Of a stretch of DNA of 64,000 nucleotides, positions 41,465-52,479 are shown one piece after another (the stretch's first letter is position 1; each line of letters opens with the position of its first letter). The DNA comes from Ancylobacter koreensis (GTDB lineage: Bacteria > Pseudomonadota > Alphaproteobacteria > Rhizobiales > Xanthobacteraceae): contig NZ_JALKCG010000005.1 in NCBI RefSeq assembly GCF_023016525.1, positions 1-64,000 on the forward strand. The letters are read 5' to 3'. The notes beneath the pieces were generated by a model. The model was given only the letters and a program-made list of their open reading frames with translations, was not told where the DNA came from and did not search any database. The translations under genes were made by a program, and so were the position numbers.

Positions 41465-43642
41465 ATGAACTACACCGACGTCGCCGGCCTGAAGGTGGAC
41501 ACCGCGCTTGTCGACTTCATCGACAATGAAGCCATCCCCGGCACCGGGGTGGATGCCGCGGCCTTCTGGAGCAGCTTCGCGGGCATCGTGCGGGAATTCG
41601 CCCCGCGCAACGCCGAGCTGCTGAAGCGCCGCGACGAGTTGCAGGCGCAGATCGACGCCTGGCACCGCGCCCACCGCAACAAGCCGGTCGATCCCGCCGC
41701 CTACGAGGTGTTCCTCGCCGAGATCGGCTACCTGCTGCCCGAGCCCGAGCCCTTCGAAGTCGTCACCGAGAAGGTGGACGAGGAGCTCGCTGCCATTCCC
41801 GGCCCGCAACTCGTGGTGCCGGTCACCAATGCCCGCTACGCCCTGAACGCCGCCAATGCCCGCTGGGGCAGCCTCTACGACGCGCTCTACGGCACCGACG
41901 CGCTGCCCGAGGACAACGGCGCCTCGCGTTCCAACGGCTTCAACGCGGTGCGCGCCCAGCGCGTGATCGAGCGCGCCCGCGCCTTCCTCGACGAGAGCGT
42001 GCCGCTCGCCGCCGGCAGCCATGCCGAGGCCGTCGCCTACCGCGTGGCGGAGGGCAAGCTGGCGGTCGAACTCGCCTCCGGCACCGTGAGCGGCCTGAAG
42101 GACCCAGCGCAGTTCGCCGGTTTCGACGGCGAGGCGAAGGCGCCCGCCTCCGTCCTGCTGGTCAATCACGGCCTGCACATCGACATTGTGATCGACCGCG
42201 CCCACCGCATCGGCAAGACCGACCTGGCCGGCGTCGCCGACATCGTGATCGAGGCGGCGGTGACCACCATCGTCGATTGCGAGGACAGCGTCGCGGCAGT
42301 CGATGCCGAGGACAAGGTTCTCGTCTACCGCAACTGGCTCGGCCTGATGAAGGGGACGCTCAGCGCCAGCTTCGCCAAGGGCCGCGAGACGGTCGAGCGC
42401 AGCCTCGCCGCCGACCGCCACTACACCGCCGCCGACGGCAGCGACCTGACCCTGCACGGGCGCAGCCTGATGCTGGTGCGCAATGTCGGCCAGCACATGC
42501 TGACCGACGCGGTGCTCGACGCCAGCGGCAACGAGATTCCCGAAAGCGTGCTCGACGCCGCCGTGACCACGCTGATCGCCCTGCACGACCTCAAGGGCAC
42601 CGGCCGCCTGCGCAACAGCCGCGCCGGCTCGGTCTACATCGTGAAGCCGAAGATGCACGGGCCGGAGGAGGTCGCCTTCGCGGTCGACCTGTTCGCCCGC
42701 GTCGAGAAACTCCTCGGCCTCGACCACAACACGCTGAAGATCGGCATCATGGATGAGGAGCGCCGCACCAGCGCCAACCTCGCCGCTTCGATCCGCGCCG
42801 CCCGCGAGCGCGTCGTGTTCATCAACACCGGCTTCCTCGACCGCACCGGCGACGAGATCCACACCTCGATGGAGGCGGGCCCGATGGTGCGCAAGGCCGA
42901 GATGCGCGCGCAGCCCTGGATCAAGGCCTACGAGGACCGCAACGTCGACGCCGGCCTTGCCGCCCATCTCGATGGTCACGGCCAGATCGGCAAGGGCATG
43001 TGGGCGATGCCCGACCGCATGGCCGACATGCTGGAGCAGAAGGTTGCCCATCCGCTGGCCGGCGCCAACACCGCCTGGGTGCCCTCGCCGACCGCCGCGA
43101 CGCTGCACGCGCTGCACTACCACAAGGTCGACGTGTTCAAGCGCCAGGCCGAGCTGCGCGCGCGCACGCCCGCCTCGAAGCGCGACCTGCTGACCATTCC
43201 GGTGGTCGACCGCGGCAACTGGGAGCCGGCGGCGGTGCAGGAGGAACTGGACAACAACATCCAGGGCATCCTCGGCTATGTCGTGCGCTGGGTCGACCAG
43301 GGGGTCGGCTGCTCCAAGGTGCCGGACATCCACAATGTCGGACTGATGGAAGACCGCGCCACGCTGCGCATCTCCTCGCAGCACGTCGCCAACTGGCTGC
43401 TGCACGGCGTCGTGACGCCCGCGCAGGTCGAGGAGACGCTGCGCCGCATGGCGAAGGTCGTCGACGGGCAGAATGCCGGCGATCCCGACTACGTGCCGAT
43501 GGCGCCGGCCTATGACGGCTTCGCCTTCCGCGCCGCCCGCGACCTCATCTTCGAGGGCCGCGCGCAGGCCAATGGCTACACCGAGTTTGTGCTCACCCGC
43601 CGCCGCCGCGAGGCCAAGCAGGCGCAGGCCGCCGCCGCCTGA
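41465..43642 (+). CDS. glcB: Malate synthase G
   Basis: A 725-residue malate synthase of the G type, the usual length for the monomeric form, condensing glyoxylate with acetyl-CoA. Key regions are [54 protein letters not shown] with the catalytic-site Asp/Glu cluster, and GAGTGM-like [14 protein letters not shown]. The ATG is chosen over a longer frame with no ribosome site. It completes the glyoxylate shunt with aceA. Confidence 0.96.
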   Translation: MNYTDVAGLKVDTALVDFIDNEAIPGTGVDAAAFWSSFAGIVREFAPRNAELLKRRDELQAQIDAWHRAHRNKPVDPAAYEVFLAEIGYLLPEPEPFEVVTEKVDEELAAIPGPQLVVPVTNARYALNAANARWGSLYDALYGTDALPEDNGASRSNGFNAVRAQRVIERARAFLDESVPLAAGSHAEAVAYRVAEGKLAVELASGTVSGLKDPAQFAGFDGEAKAPASVLLVNHGLHIDIVIDRAHRIGKTDLAGVADIVIEAAVTTIVDCEDSVAAVDAEDKVLVYRNWLGLMKGTLSASFAKGRETVERSLAADRHYTAADGSDLTLHGRSLMLVRNVGQHMLTDAVLDASGNEIPESVLDAAVTTLIALHDLKGTGRLRNSRAGSVYIVKPKMHGPEEVAFAVDLFARVEKLLGLDHNTLKIGIMDEERRTSANLAASIRAARERVVFINTGFLDRTGDEIHTSMEAGPMVRKAEMRAQPWIKAYEDRNVDAGLAAHLDGHGQIGKGMWAMPDRMADMLEQKVAHPLAGANTAWVPSPTAATLHALHYHKVDVFKRQAELRARTPASKRDLLTIPVVDRGNWEPAAVQEELDNNIQGILGYVVRWVDQGVGCSKVPDIHNVGLMEDRATLRISSQHVANWLLHGVVTPAQVEETLRRMAKVVDGQNAGDPDYVPMAPAYDGFAFRAARDLIFEGRAQANGYTEFVLTRRRREAKQAQAAAA

Positions 43643-43686
43643 TCCACCGTTCGAGGAAGCGCCAGAAAGGCGAAACGCCAACGAGC

Positions 43687-43722
43687 AAGGCCGTTCCGGT
43701 TCCGCCGGGGCGGCCTTTCCGT
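43687..43722. terminator. Hairpin between convergent genes
   Basis: AAGGCCG and CGGCCTT arms around a GC-rich inner stem, with short T- and A-runs on both sides, lie between malate synthase and the convergent nitroreductase. A bidirectional terminator is plausible. Confidence 0.5.
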
Positions 43723-43738
43723 TTCCGGGGCGGCGCGT

Positions 43739-44347
43739 TCAACCCGGCGGCGCCCAGCGCGTGGTCAGCGCGGCGAGGTCCGGGCGCGGGCGCTCGCCCG
43801 GCTCCTCGGCGGCCGTACCCACATGGACGATGCCGGCCACCCGCTCGCCCTCGCCAAGACCGAGGATGCGGCGCGCCTCCCCATGCGTCGCCGCCCAGCC
43901 GGTCACCCAGATCGCGTGGAAGCCCATCGCCTTCGCACCCGTGAGCAGGTTCATGCACACCGCGCCGGCGGAAAGCTCCTGCTCGAAATCGGGGATCATC
44001 GTGCCCGGCGCCGGCCGGCTGACCACCACCACCGCCAGCGGCGCGGGGAACAGGCGCGACATGATGCCGGCGAACTTCTCACGCTTGTCCGGTGCCATCT
44101 GCGGGTTGCCGGCGCGGTAGGCGTCGGCCAGCAGTGCGCCCACCCGCCCCCGCGCCTCGCCCTCGATGAGGATGAAGCGCCACGGCACCAGCATCGCATG
44201 GTCCGGCACGCGGGCGGCGATGGCGAGCAGGCGCGCGGTCTCGTCCGCGTCCGGTCCCGGCGCGCCGAGCGCCGCCGCCGACACCGAACGGCGGCTCTCC
44301 AGCGCGGCGAGCATGTCGGGCGAGGCGGGACGTCGGACGTGGTTCAT
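43739..44347 (-). CDS. Nitroreductase-family protein
   Basis: A 202-residue FMN-dependent nitroreductase-type protein, similar to the small YdjA group. It has ESRRSVSA with the conserved Arg-Arg-Ser FMN-phosphate contact, ARVPDHAMLVPWRFILIEG, LSAGAVCMNLLTGAKAMGFHAIWVTGW and LGLGEGERVAGIVHVG. It would reduce nitro or quinone compounds with NAD(P)H; the natural substrate is unknown. Single gene, ATG first in frame. Confidence 0.9.
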   Translation of the reverse strand: MNHVRRPASPDMLAALESRRSVSAAALGAPGPDADETARLLAIAARVPDHAMLVPWRFILIEGEARGRVGALLADAYRAGNPQMAPDKREKFAGIMSRLFPAPLAVVVVSRPAPGTMIPDFEQELSAGAVCMNLLTGAKAMGFHAIWVTGWAATHGEARRILGLGEGERVAGIVHVGTAAEEPGERPRPDLAALTTRWAPPG

Positions 44348-44586
44348 GGGGGCGAAGCCTTTCTGTTTCGCCCCGCTATCCCATATCGGTCGGAAGCGCG
44401 CGACCGAAACCTGTCCGCGCGATGTCGCTCGTGTCCCTCATGGCGCACACGGCGCACATTAATGTCCCTGACCGCCCAGCGGCAGGGGGCGACTCCCGGC
44501 CTGTTTTGGTCGACAATATCCCATCGGCCGGCGACGCGGCCGAGCCATAACCGGCGCCGGCCAGCGGCGCCCCCAAGGAGCACAGA

Positions 44587-44907
44587 ATGAGCATCAACGG
44601 CGAAATCCCGGTGCGCGACAACCGCGCCGCCGACCGTTTCGAGATCGAGAAGGACGGGCAGATCGCCTTCGCGCAGTACGTGCTGGCGCCCGATCACATC
44701 ATCTTCACCCACACCGAGGTGCCGGCCGAGCTCGGCGGGCGCGGCCTTGCGACGCGGCTCGTGGAAGCGGGCCTTGCCAGCGCGCGCAAGAACGGGCTGT
44801 CCGTCATCCCGCGCTGCTCGGTGTTCGGCCGCTATGTGATGAAGCACCCCGAGACCCACGACCTGCTGGCGCCGGAAATCCGCGCCACCCTCGGCCTGCC
44901 GGCCTGA
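44587..44907 (+). CDS. Small GNAT-like N-acetyltransferase (NATD1-type)
   Basis: A 106-residue protein matching the minimal Gcn5-related fold: FTHTEVPAELGGRGLATRLVEAGLASARKNGLSVIPRCSVFGRYVMKHPE, with the acetyl-CoA loop GGRGLATRL. AAGGAG lies 6 bases before the ATG. The targets of this small group are unknown. The 239-base gap upstream holds no recognisable gene. Confidence 0.9.
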   Translation: MSINGEIPVRDNRAADRFEIEKDGQIAFAQYVLAPDHIIFTHTEVPAELGGRGLATRLVEAGLASARKNGLSVIPRCSVFGRYVMKHPETHDLLAPEIRATLGLPA

Positions 44908-45009
44908 CCGGTCGTGGGGGCGGGGCGCGGCTGCGTCCCGCCATCCACAGGAGGGGGAATTCCCGCCGCTCCATACCGTTCGTTAACGCTGTGCTCCTAA
45001 CCATGGAGC

Positions 45010-47784
45010 ATGGCCGAGACGGCGCGTGGCGCGCCCTCGGCGCGAGACCAAGCGGCAAAGGTTCTGGCGTCCATGCGTAACCCGGCGCGTCCCTCCGATT
45101 CCAACGCGGACAAGGCATCCGAGACGACGGACGGCGCCCCGCGCCGCATCTTCTCGCGCGCCAACCCGCAGACCACCTACGCCCCGCCCGCGCCGAAGAA
45201 GCCCGCGCCCGCCACGCCGGCGGCGAGGAGCTCGGTACCGAAGGTGGCGCGGCCCGCGAGCGCGCCGGCCGCGCCGGGCCCGCAGGACGTGATCCCGAGC
45301 TGGCTGCAGCCCTTCAGCATGCCGCCCAACACCCGCTTCACCCGTACGCCGGACTACCTGCTGCGCCAGCCGCCCGCCGCCGTGCCGGCCGAGCCGGAAG
45401 CACCGGCGGCCACCGCCGCCATCGAGGCGGCATTCGCCCCGCCGCGCCCCTCGCAGACGCCCGTGCTGCGCGTGCCCCCGCGCAAGCCCCCGCTCGGCGC
45501 GGTGCCGAAGGCGCTGATCGCCGCCCATGCCCGCCGCGCGCTCACCGCCCAGCCGACGCCGGCCGATCTCCCCGTCGAGACGACCGAAGCGCCGCCGGAG
45601 CCCGAATTCACGCCGGAGCCGGCACCGGCTCCTGTCGAGGCCCACGTACCCGAGCCGGCGCCCGAGCCGGCCTCCGCACCCGCGCGCGGGTTCCCCACCG
45701 TCGCCGGCTGGTCGCTCGACGACAGGCTTGTCGCGGCCAACGACGCCGCACGGCCCGAAGGCTTCCTCGCCTCCGAGGAGGAAGATTACCGTGCCGCCGG
45801 CTATGTCTTCGACGAGGAAGCCGACGACAGCGAGGAAGACGCCTTCGAGGAGGATTTCGAGGCCTATGGAGAGGAGGACGGCGCGCCGGCCTTCGACGAG
45901 GCGTTCGAAGCCGAAGACGAGGAGGACGACGAGGATTTCGCCTTCGCCGCACCGCAGGAAGAGACCTTCGCATCCGAAGCCGCGGCTTTCCCGGCGCCCG
46001 CCCCGGCCGCGCCCGTCGTCACCCTGAGCGGCTTCGACAGCTACAGCGCGACGCCACTCGACGTCTCCTTCTCCTGGCCGAGCTTCGGCATGGTGCCGGT
46101 CTCCGTCGAGCCCGCCCGCGCCCCCGCGCCGGTGATCGCGGCTCCCGCCCCGGCCCCCGTGGCTGCCGCGCCGGCTCCGCGCCCGGCACCTGTTGCCGTC
46201 CCGCCGGCCGCCCCGGTGGCCGCCCGTCCGGCCCCCGCTCCCGCACCGCGCCCGGTGCGCGAGGAGGCGGCCGAATATGAGCTGCCGCCGCTCGAACTGC
46301 TGACCGAACCGCCGCAGAACGAGCCGGATTACGAGCTCTCCGAGGAATTCCTCGACCGCAACTCGGTGAAGCTGCAGCAGGTGCTGCACGACTTCGGTGT
46401 GCGCGGCGAGATCATCGACGCCAACCCCGGCCCCGTCGTGACGCTGTACGAGCTGGAGCCGGCGCCCGGCATCAAGTCGAGCCGCGTCATCGGCCTTTCC
46501 GCCGACATCGCCCGCTCGATGAGCGCGATCTCCGCCCGCGTCGCGGTGGTGGAAGGGCGCAACGTCATCGGCATCGAACTGCCCAACCAGCGCCGCGAGA
46601 CGGTGTGGCTGCGCGAAATGCTGGCGAGCCACGAGTTCGAGGCTGCCAAGGCCAAGCTAGGCATCGGGCTCGGCAAGACCATCGGTGGCGAGCCGGTCAT
46701 CGTCGATCTTGCCCGCATGCCGCATCTGCTGGTCGCCGGCACCACCGGCTCGGGCAAGTCGGTCGCCATCAACACGATGATCCTGAGCCTGCTCTACCGG
46801 CACCGGCCGGACCAGTGCCGGCTCATCATGATCGACCCGAAGATGCTGGAGCTTTCGGTCTATGAGGGCATCCCGCACCTGCTGACACCGGTCGTCACCG
46901 ACCCGAAGAAGGCCATCGTCGCCCTGAAATGGGCGGTGCGGGAGATGGAAGACCGCTACCGCAAGATGAGCCGCCTCGGTGTGCGCAACATCGACGGCTT
47001 CAACGCCCGCATGGCGGAAGCCGCCGCCAAGGGCGAGATCATCACCCGCACGGTGCAGAAGGGCTTCGACAAGGAGACCGGCGAGATGCTGGAGGAGGAG
47101 GAGATCATGGATCTCGCTCCCCTGCCCTACATCGTCATCGTGGTCGACGAGATGGCCGACCTGATGATGGTCGCCGGCAAGGACATCGAAGGCGCCATCC
47201 AGCGACTCGCCCAGATGGCGCGCGCCGCCGGCATCCACCTCATCATGGCGACGCAGCGCCCGAGCGTCGACGTCATCACCGGCACCATCAAGGCCAACTT
47301 CCCGACCCGCATCTCCTTCCAGGTGACGAGCAAGATCGATTCGCGGACCATCCTCGGAGAGATGGGCGCCGAGCAGCTCCTCGGGCAGGGCGACATGCTC
47401 TACATGGCGGGCGGCGGGCGCATCTCGCGCGTGCACGGCCCCTTCGTCTCCGATCAGGAGGTCGAGCGCGTCGTGGAGCATCTCAAATGCCAGGCGCGGC
47501 CGGAGTATCTCGACGAGGTGACGGCCGAGGACGAGGAGGAGCCGGCCGCCGAGGACGGCGCGGTGTTCGACAAGTCCGCCATGGGCTCCGAGGACGCCGG
47601 CGATCTCTACGATCAGGCGGTGGCGGTGGTGATGCGCGACAAGAAGGCGTCCACCTCCTACATCCAGCGCCGGCTGCAGATCGGCTACAACCGCGCCGCC
47701 TCCATCATGGAGCGTATGGAGAACGAGGGCATCGTCGGCCCGGCCAACCATGCCGGCAAGCGCGAGATACTCTCCAGCCGGTAG
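45010..47784 (+). CDS. ftsK: FtsK/SpoIIIE-type DNA translocase without membrane domain
   Basis: A 924-residue protein. Residues 1-420 are Pro/Ala/Glu-rich with an acidic stretch (about 255-325) and no membrane segments. Residues about 430-850 are the FtsK alpha/beta motor with Walker A GTTGSGKS (577-584), Walker [15 protein letters not shown] and the [15 protein letters not shown] region. The C-terminal gamma domain ([21 protein letters not shown]) should recognise KOPS-like sequences and activate XerD. The usual four-helix membrane anchor is absent, so it is probably cytosolic or recruited by the N-terminal linker; a second, full-length FtsK may exist elsewhere. Confidence 0.92.
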   Translation: MAETARGAPSARDQAAKVLASMRNPARPSDSNADKASETTDGAPRRIFSRANPQTTYAPPAPKKPAPATPAARSSVPKVARPASAPAAPGPQDVIPSWLQPFSMPPNTRFTRTPDYLLRQPPAAVPAEPEAPAATAAIEAAFAPPRPSQTPVLRVPPRKPPLGAVPKALIAAHARRALTAQPTPADLPVETTEAPPEPEFTPEPAPAPVEAHVPEPAPEPASAPARGFPTVAGWSLDDRLVAANDAARPEGFLASEEEDYRAAGYVFDEEADDSEEDAFEEDFEAYGEEDGAPAFDEAFEAEDEEDDEDFAFAAPQEETFASEAAAFPAPAPAAPVVTLSGFDSYSATPLDVSFSWPSFGMVPVSVEPARAPAPVIAAPAPAPVAAAPAPRPAPVAVPPAAPVAARPAPAPAPRPVREEAAEYELPPLELLTEPPQNEPDYELSEEFLDRNSVKLQQVLHDFGVRGEIIDANPGPVVTLYELEPAPGIKSSRVIGLSADIARSMSAISARVAVVEGRNVIGIELPNQRRETVWLREMLASHEFEAAKAKLGIGLGKTIGGEPVIVDLARMPHLLVAGTTGSGKSVAINTMILSLLYRHRPDQCRLIMIDPKMLELSVYEGIPHLLTPVVTDPKKAIVALKWAVREMEDRYRKMSRLGVRNIDGFNARMAEAAAKGEIITRTVQKGFDKETGEMLEEEEIMDLAPLPYIVIVVDEMADLMMVAGKDIEGAIQRLAQMARAAGIHLIMATQRPSVDVITGTIKANFPTRISFQVTSKIDSRTILGEMGAEQLLGQGDMLYMAGGGRISRVHGPFVSDQEVERVVEHLKCQARPEYLDEVTAEDEEEPAAEDGAVFDKSAMGSEDAGDLYDQAVAVVMRDKKASTSYIQRRLQIGYNRAASIMERMENEGIVGPANHAGKREILSSR

Positions 47785-47800
47785 GCCGCGCATGCGCGCC

Positions 47801-47822
47801 GCCGGGCGGTCTCCCGCCCGGC
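47801..47822. terminator. Hairpin between convergent genes
   Basis: Perfect 9-base arms GCCGGGCGG and CCGCCCGGC with loop TCTC, just after ftsK and ending 2 bases from the stop of the convergent small gene. There is no clear T-run. Confidence 0.5.
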
Positions 47823-47823
47823 A

Positions 47824-48048
47824 TCACGGGCCGATCACCGACCAGAGCGACAGCCCCGCCGCCATCAGGAGCGCGGCGCCGGCGAGCATCAGCGCCGCAC
47901 GCCAGTTGCGCCGGCGCCCGCCCGGCCAGGGCGTGCGCGACGAGCCCGTATGGGTGGCGTCGGCGCGCGCACCGCCGGTCTCAGCGTTCCGGAAGCGGCC
48001 CGGCACCCGCTCCGCGCTTTCCTCATGCGAACGATCCGCGGTCGGCAT
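47824..48048 (-). CDS. Small tail-anchored membrane protein
   Basis: A 74-residue protein with a hydrophilic, Arg/Glu-rich first half and one hydrophobic segment at residues about 50-71 (AALMLAGAALLMAAGLSLWS), ending four residues later. The ATG has GGAGAG 6 bases upstream; a longer frame is less likely. No family is recognised. It is convergent with ftsK. Confidence 0.65.
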   Translation of the reverse strand: MPTADRSHEESAERVPGRFRNAETGGARADATHTGSSRTPWPGGRRRNWRAALMLAGAALLMAAGLSLWSVIGP

Positions 48049-48315
48049 CGGCTCTCCTCGTCCGTTGACGGCTCCGGCAGGCAAAGATGCACCGCGCCCT
48101 CGTCCGGCCCGGCGACATCGGCTCTCTCAGGTATGACAATCCGCAGGCGATCAGGTTCCCGGCGAAGTGGAAGACTCCGACGCCGACGCGTCCGGCATCG
48201 TACGAATTCCAGGAAAGTTGGATCCAATCCGCTGCGGCAGGTCCGGTTTACCCCTTTCCGTCCGACGGCACGGTGATTAGGTATGCGCCAACTCCCAGCC
48301 CCGAAAGGTTCGGCC

Positions 48316-49776
48316 ATGCAGCATTCCGTGTCCTATCCCGACGTCCTGCTCCTCATCGACGGTCAGTGGCGCGGGGGCACCGGCCAGGACGGCGCGCCGG
48401 CCAGCCAGCCCGTGATCAACCCGGCGACCGAGGAGGTTCTCGGCACGGTGGCCCACGCCAGCCGGGGCGATCTCGACGCGGCGCTGGCCGCCGCCGAGAA
48501 GGGCTTCGCCGTGTGGCGCCACACCGCCGCCCACGAGCGCTACAAGATCATGCGCAAGGCGGCCGAGATTCTGCGCGAGCGCCACGAGGCGATCTCGACG
48601 ATCATGACCCTGGAGCAGGGCAAGCCGCTGCCGGAAGCCCGTATGGAGACGCTCGCCTCCGCCGACATCATCGACTGGTTCGCCGAGGAAGGCCGCCGGC
48701 AATATGGCCGGCTGATCCCCGCACGCGCCGCCGGCGTGCAGCAGATCGTCCATCGCGAGCCGGTCGGCGTCGTTGCCGCCTTCACCCCGTGGAACTTCCC
48801 GATCAATCAGGCGGTGCGCAAGGTTTCCGCCGCCCTCGCCGCCGGCTGCGCGGTGATCCTCAAGGGGCCGGAGGAGACGCCGGCGAGCTGCGCCGAGCTG
48901 GTGCGTGCCTATGTCGACGCGGGTGTGCCGGCGGGCGTGGTGAACCTCGTCTTCGGCGTGCCATCCGAGATTTCGCAGTACCTGATCCCGCACCCGACCG
49001 TGAAGAAGATCTCCTTCACCGGCTCGACGGTGGTCGGCAAGCAGCTCGCCGCACTGGCCGGCGCGCATATGAAGCGCGTCACCATGGAGCTCGGCGGCCA
49101 TGCCCCGGCGGTGGTGTTCGAGGACGCCGACGTCGAGGTGGCGGTGAAGCTGCTCTCCGGCGCCAAGTTCCGCAATGCCGGGCAGGTCTGCGTCTCGCCG
49201 ACCCGCTTCCTCGTGCATGAGGACATCTATTCCCGCTTCGTCGACGGCTTCGTCGAGGCCGTGCAGCACGTGAAGGTCGGCAACGGTCTGGAAGACGGCG
49301 TGCGGATGGGCCCGCTGGCCAATCCGCGCCGCGTCGAGGCGATGGAGGCGCTGACCGCCGACGCGGTGTCGAAGGGCGCGACGCTTCGCACCGGCGGCTC
49401 GCGCATCGGCAACAAGGGCTATTTCTTCCAGCCGACCGTGCTGACCGACCTGCCGGCCGACGCCCGCATCCTCAATGAGGAACCCTTCGGCCCTATCGTG
49501 CCGATCATGCCGTTCTCCTCGACGGAGGCGGTGATCGCGGAGGCGAACCGCCTGCCCTACGGCCTCGCCGCCTATGCCTACACCACCTCTTCCGCCCGTG
49601 CCGACGAGTTCGCCCGCCGGGTGGAGAGCGGCATGGTGTCGATCAACCATCACGGCCTCGCTTTGCCCGAAGTGCCGTTCGGCGGCATCAAGGATTCCGG
49701 CTATGGCTCGGAGGGCGGCACCGAGGCGATGGAAGCCTATGTGAACACCAAGTTCGTGACCCAGCTCGGCGTCTGA
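48316..49776 (+). CDS. gabD: NAD(P)-dependent aldehyde dehydrogenase (succinate-semialdehyde type)
   Basis: A 486-residue aldehyde dehydrogenase. It has [12 protein letters not shown], the cofactor loop [13 protein letters not shown], general base Glu258 (MELGGHAP), nucleophile Cys292 (NAGQVC) and [10 protein letters not shown]. The Arg/Ser pattern and length fit the GabD/succinate-semialdehyde branch, but related aldehydes are possible. It is monocistronic, with a 231-base upstream region in which I recognise no regulator site. Confidence 0.88.
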   Translation: MQHSVSYPDVLLLIDGQWRGGTGQDGAPASQPVINPATEEVLGTVAHASRGDLDAALAAAEKGFAVWRHTAAHERYKIMRKAAEILRERHEAISTIMTLEQGKPLPEARMETLASADIIDWFAEEGRRQYGRLIPARAAGVQQIVHREPVGVVAAFTPWNFPINQAVRKVSAALAAGCAVILKGPEETPASCAELVRAYVDAGVPAGVVNLVFGVPSEISQYLIPHPTVKKISFTGSTVVGKQLAALAGAHMKRVTMELGGHAPAVVFEDADVEVAVKLLSGAKFRNAGQVCVSPTRFLVHEDIYSRFVDGFVEAVQHVKVGNGLEDGVRMGPLANPRRVEAMEALTADAVSKGATLRTGGSRIGNKGYFFQPTVLTDLPADARILNEEPFGPIVPIMPFSSTEAVIAEANRLPYGLAAYAYTTSSARADEFARRVESGMVSINHHGLALPEVPFGGIKDSGYGSEGGTEAMEAYVNTKFVTQLGV

Positions 49777-49956
49777 GCGGGGACCGCACAACCTTTCGAG
49801 GGTCGCGCCCCGGCGCGATCCTCCCTCCGGCCCGGCGCCTCCGGGCAGCCCGGACAACGGCACGCCGGTTCCGAGGCCATAGGCAGCGCACGGCTCGGCT
49901 TCGCCAGCGGAATCGGCTAAAGCCTGCCGCTCCCGCTTCTCCTGCCCGGCCGTTCC

Positions 49957-50799
49957 ATGGAACCCAGCGTCTTCCTCGCCGTCATCGCCGCCGCTGCGAT
50001 GCATGCCGGCTGGAACGCGGTACTGAAGATCCGGCTCGACCCGTTCCTCGCCGTAGTGCTGGTCAATGCCGCCTGCGGCGTCATCGCGCTGCCGGCCGCG
50101 CTCTATTTCGGCCTGCCCGAGCCCCATGTCTGGCCGTGGATCCTCGCCTCGATCCTCATCCACCTTGTCTATTACCTGACCCTCAGCGGCGCCTACCGGC
50201 GCGCCGACATGGGGCTTGTCTACCCGCTGGCGCGCGGCAGTGCGCCCCTGCTCACCACCATATTGTCGGTGACGCTGGTCGGCGAAAGCGTCGACCTGCA
50301 GGGCTTCCTCGGCGTGGCGCTGCTGGCCTTCGGCATCCTTACCATCGCGTGGCGGCGCGCCGGCCTCGCCGCCATCGACCGCACGGCGCTACGCCTCGCG
50401 CTGATGTGCGGCCTCTCCATCACCGCCTACACGCTGGTGGACGGCCTCGGCGCGCGTGCCGCCAGCAGCCCGCACCTCTATTCCGCCTGGCTGTTTGTGA
50501 TGGACAGCGTGCTCATCACCGCCGTCGGCCTCGCCTGGAAGGGGCCGCGTGCGCTGGCGCCGACGCTCTCCTTCATCGGGCCGGGCCTTGCCGGCGGGGC
50601 GATGTCGCTCGCCGCCTATTCGATCTCGATCTGGGCGATGACCAAGGCGCCCATCGGCCTCGTGGCGGCGGTGCGCGAATCCAGCGTGCTGTTCGGGGCG
50701 GTGATCGCCGTCGTGGTGCTGCACGAGCCGCTGCGCCGCGAGCGCATCCTCGCCGCCGGCCTGATCGTCGCCGGACTGGCGCTGATCAAGCTGCATTGA
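49957..50799 (+). CDS. EamA/DMT-family permease
   Basis: A 280-residue membrane protein with ten hydrophobic segments in two EamA repeats (AAAAMHAGWNAVLKI..., YPLARGSAPLLTTILSVTLVGE; and the second half VDGLGARAAS..., MTKAPIGLVAAVRESSVLFGAVIAVVVLHEPL). Members of the drug/metabolite transporter superfamily export or import small metabolites. The substrate cannot be told. The 180-base gap upstream shows no other gene. Confidence 0.88.
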   Translation: MEPSVFLAVIAAAAMHAGWNAVLKIRLDPFLAVVLVNAACGVIALPAALYFGLPEPHVWPWILASILIHLVYYLTLSGAYRRADMGLVYPLARGSAPLLTTILSVTLVGESVDLQGFLGVALLAFGILTIAWRRAGLAAIDRTALRLALMCGLSITAYTLVDGLGARAASSPHLYSAWLFVMDSVLITAVGLAWKGPRALAPTLSFIGPGLAGGAMSLAAYSISIWAMTKAPIGLVAAVRESSVLFGAVIAVVVLHEPLRRERILAAGLIVAGLALIKLH

Positions 50800-50843
50800 G
50801 GGCGCATGTCGCCCTCCCCGCCCTCCTGTGCTCCATTGCGCCG

Positions 50844-52166
50844 ATGAACGAGACACCTGCCCTGCCGATTCGCCCCTCCGTACCGGTGGAGGCCTTCGCC
50901 GGCCCGCTCACCGTGGTGGGAAAAGGCGCGCCCGTGGTGATGGTGCTGGGCGGCGCGGGCACCGGCAAGACGACCTTCCTGCACACGCTGCGCAAGCATG
51001 GCGGCAGCCGGCAGGCTTTCCTCGCCCCGACCGGCGTCGCCGCGCTGCAGCTCGGCGGGCAGACCATCCATTCCTTCTTCGGCCTGCCGCCGCGCCTCGT
51101 CGATCCCGATCAGGTCAAGCCGCGCTCGCCGAAGCGCACGCTGATGAAGAAGCTGGAGCGCCTCGTCATCGACGAGATTTCCATGGTGCGGGCGGATGTG
51201 CTCGACGCGGTGGACCGCTCGCTGCGGATCGCGCGCGGCACTCCCGAGCCGTTCGGCGGTGTGCAGGTGGTGCTGGTTGGCGATTTTCTCCAGCTCCCCC
51301 CGGTGGTGCCGAGCGCCGAGCGCGAGATCCTCGGCCATCTCGGCTATGAGGGCCCCTTCGCCTTCGACGCCCGCGTGCTGCGCGAGGTGGAGCCGGCGCG
51401 GCTGCCCTTCCTGCAGGTGCACCGGCAGACCGACACCTATTTCGTCGAGCAGCTCGCCGAACTGCGCATGGGCCGCTACGTCCACGAGGCGGTCGCCGCC
51501 ATCAACGAGGCCTCGTTCCGCGAGCACCGGCCCGGCCGCACGCCGGTGGTGCTGGCGCCCACCAATATGCGCGTCGACGCCTATAACCGGCGCGGCATGG
51601 ACCTGCTCCACGACGAGGGCCGGCTCTACGAAGGCAAGAGCGAGGGCGAGTTCGACCTCGCCAACGACCGGCTTCCGGTGCCGGAGACGCTGGCGCTGAA
51701 GGTCGGCGCGCGGGTGATGACGGTTCGTAATGACCCCGAGAAGCAATGGGTCAACGGCTCGGTCGGCACCGTCACCGGCCTCGCGCCGGACCGCGCCTAT
51801 GTGCGGCTGGACGGCGCCGGCATCGTCGAGATCGAGCGCACGAGCTGGGAGCGCATCCGCTACGACTGGGACGAGGCGACCGGCAAGGTGGAGGCCAAGG
51901 TGGTCGGCACCTACAGCCAGCTTCCCCTCGTGCCCGCCTGGGCAGTGACGGTGCACAAGGCGCAGGGCCTGACGCTGGAGGATGTGCGCATCGACTTCGA
52001 CAGCGGCGCCTTCGCCGCCGGCCAGGCCTATGTCGCGCTCTCGCGCGCCCGCTCGCTGGAGGGGCTGTCGCTGGCCCGCCCGCTGCGCACCTCCGACATC
52101 CGCATCGACCGGCGCGTCGCCGCCTTCACCGCCGCCTTCGAGGCCGCAGCGGCACTCCCCGCGTGA
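50844..52166 (+). CDS. Pif1/RecD-like DNA helicase
   Basis: A 440-residue superfamily-1 helicase. It has Walker A GGAGTGKT (36-43), APTGVAALQLGGQTIHSFFGL, Walker B VIDEISMV, VGDFLQLPPV, and C-terminal motifs TVHKAQGLTLEDVRIDF and GQAYVALSRARSLEGL. The order matches bacterial Pif1-like 5'-3' helicases. A role in unwinding stalled forks or G-quadruplexes is inferred from the family. Start ATG 45 bases after the transporter gene. Confidence 0.93.
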   Translation: MNETPALPIRPSVPVEAFAGPLTVVGKGAPVVMVLGGAGTGKTTFLHTLRKHGGSRQAFLAPTGVAALQLGGQTIHSFFGLPPRLVDPDQVKPRSPKRTLMKKLERLVIDEISMVRADVLDAVDRSLRIARGTPEPFGGVQVVLVGDFLQLPPVVPSAEREILGHLGYEGPFAFDARVLREVEPARLPFLQVHRQTDTYFVEQLAELRMGRYVHEAVAAINEASFREHRPGRTPVVLAPTNMRVDAYNRRGMDLLHDEGRLYEGKSEGEFDLANDRLPVPETLALKVGARVMTVRNDPEKQWVNGSVGTVTGLAPDRAYVRLDGAGIVEIERTSWERIRYDWDEATGKVEAKVVGTYSQLPLVPAWAVTVHKAQGLTLEDVRIDFDSGAFAAGQAYVALSRARSLEGLSLARPLRTSDIRIDRRVAAFTAAFEAAAALPA

Positions 52167-52184
52167 GTCCCTTCAGGCGAAGGC

Positions 52185-52212
52185 TTTACAAATTCCATAT
52201 TGTCGATAGATT
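52185..52212 (+). promoter_or_regulatory. Probable sigma-70 promoter
   Basis: TTTACA and TAGATT are separated by 16 bases in an AT-rich gap, 24 bases before the small membrane gene that precedes the Rrf2 regulator. Confidence 0.5.
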
Positions 52213-52235
52213 ACCCTCTCATGAGAGAGGCACCC

Positions 52236-52337
52236 ATGGCTCAGGCTGGCATTCGCCGTTACCGCGACAAGCTGCTGTTCGCCCTGGCCTATGGCGCGGT
52301 GATCGGCGCGATCCTGTTCGCACATCCGTTCGGCTGA
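52236..52337 (+). CDS. 33-residue single-pass membrane peptide
   Basis: ATG with GAGAGAGG 5 bases upstream opens a 33-residue frame: basic N-terminus MAQAGIRRYRDK, then one hydrophobic helix LLFALAYGAVIGAILFA and a short tail HPFG. The basic-then-hydrophobic layout, own promoter and good ribosome site support a real small protein, but no family is recognised. It lies 142 bases before the Rrf2 gene, which may be on the same transcript. Confidence 0.6.
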   Translation: MAQAGIRRYRDKLLFALAYGAVIGAILFAHPFG

Positions 52338-52479
52338 ACCGCGAGCACGGCGCTGTCAGTGGCGCCCAGCCGGCGCGCCGAATTTCGGCTTCTGGCAGAA
52401 GTCCGACTGTTCTACCATCTATGTGGTGTGCTGCGAGCGGGGGATTCGCTCCTGCCGCGCGGCTGGAAGATATGCGGAC

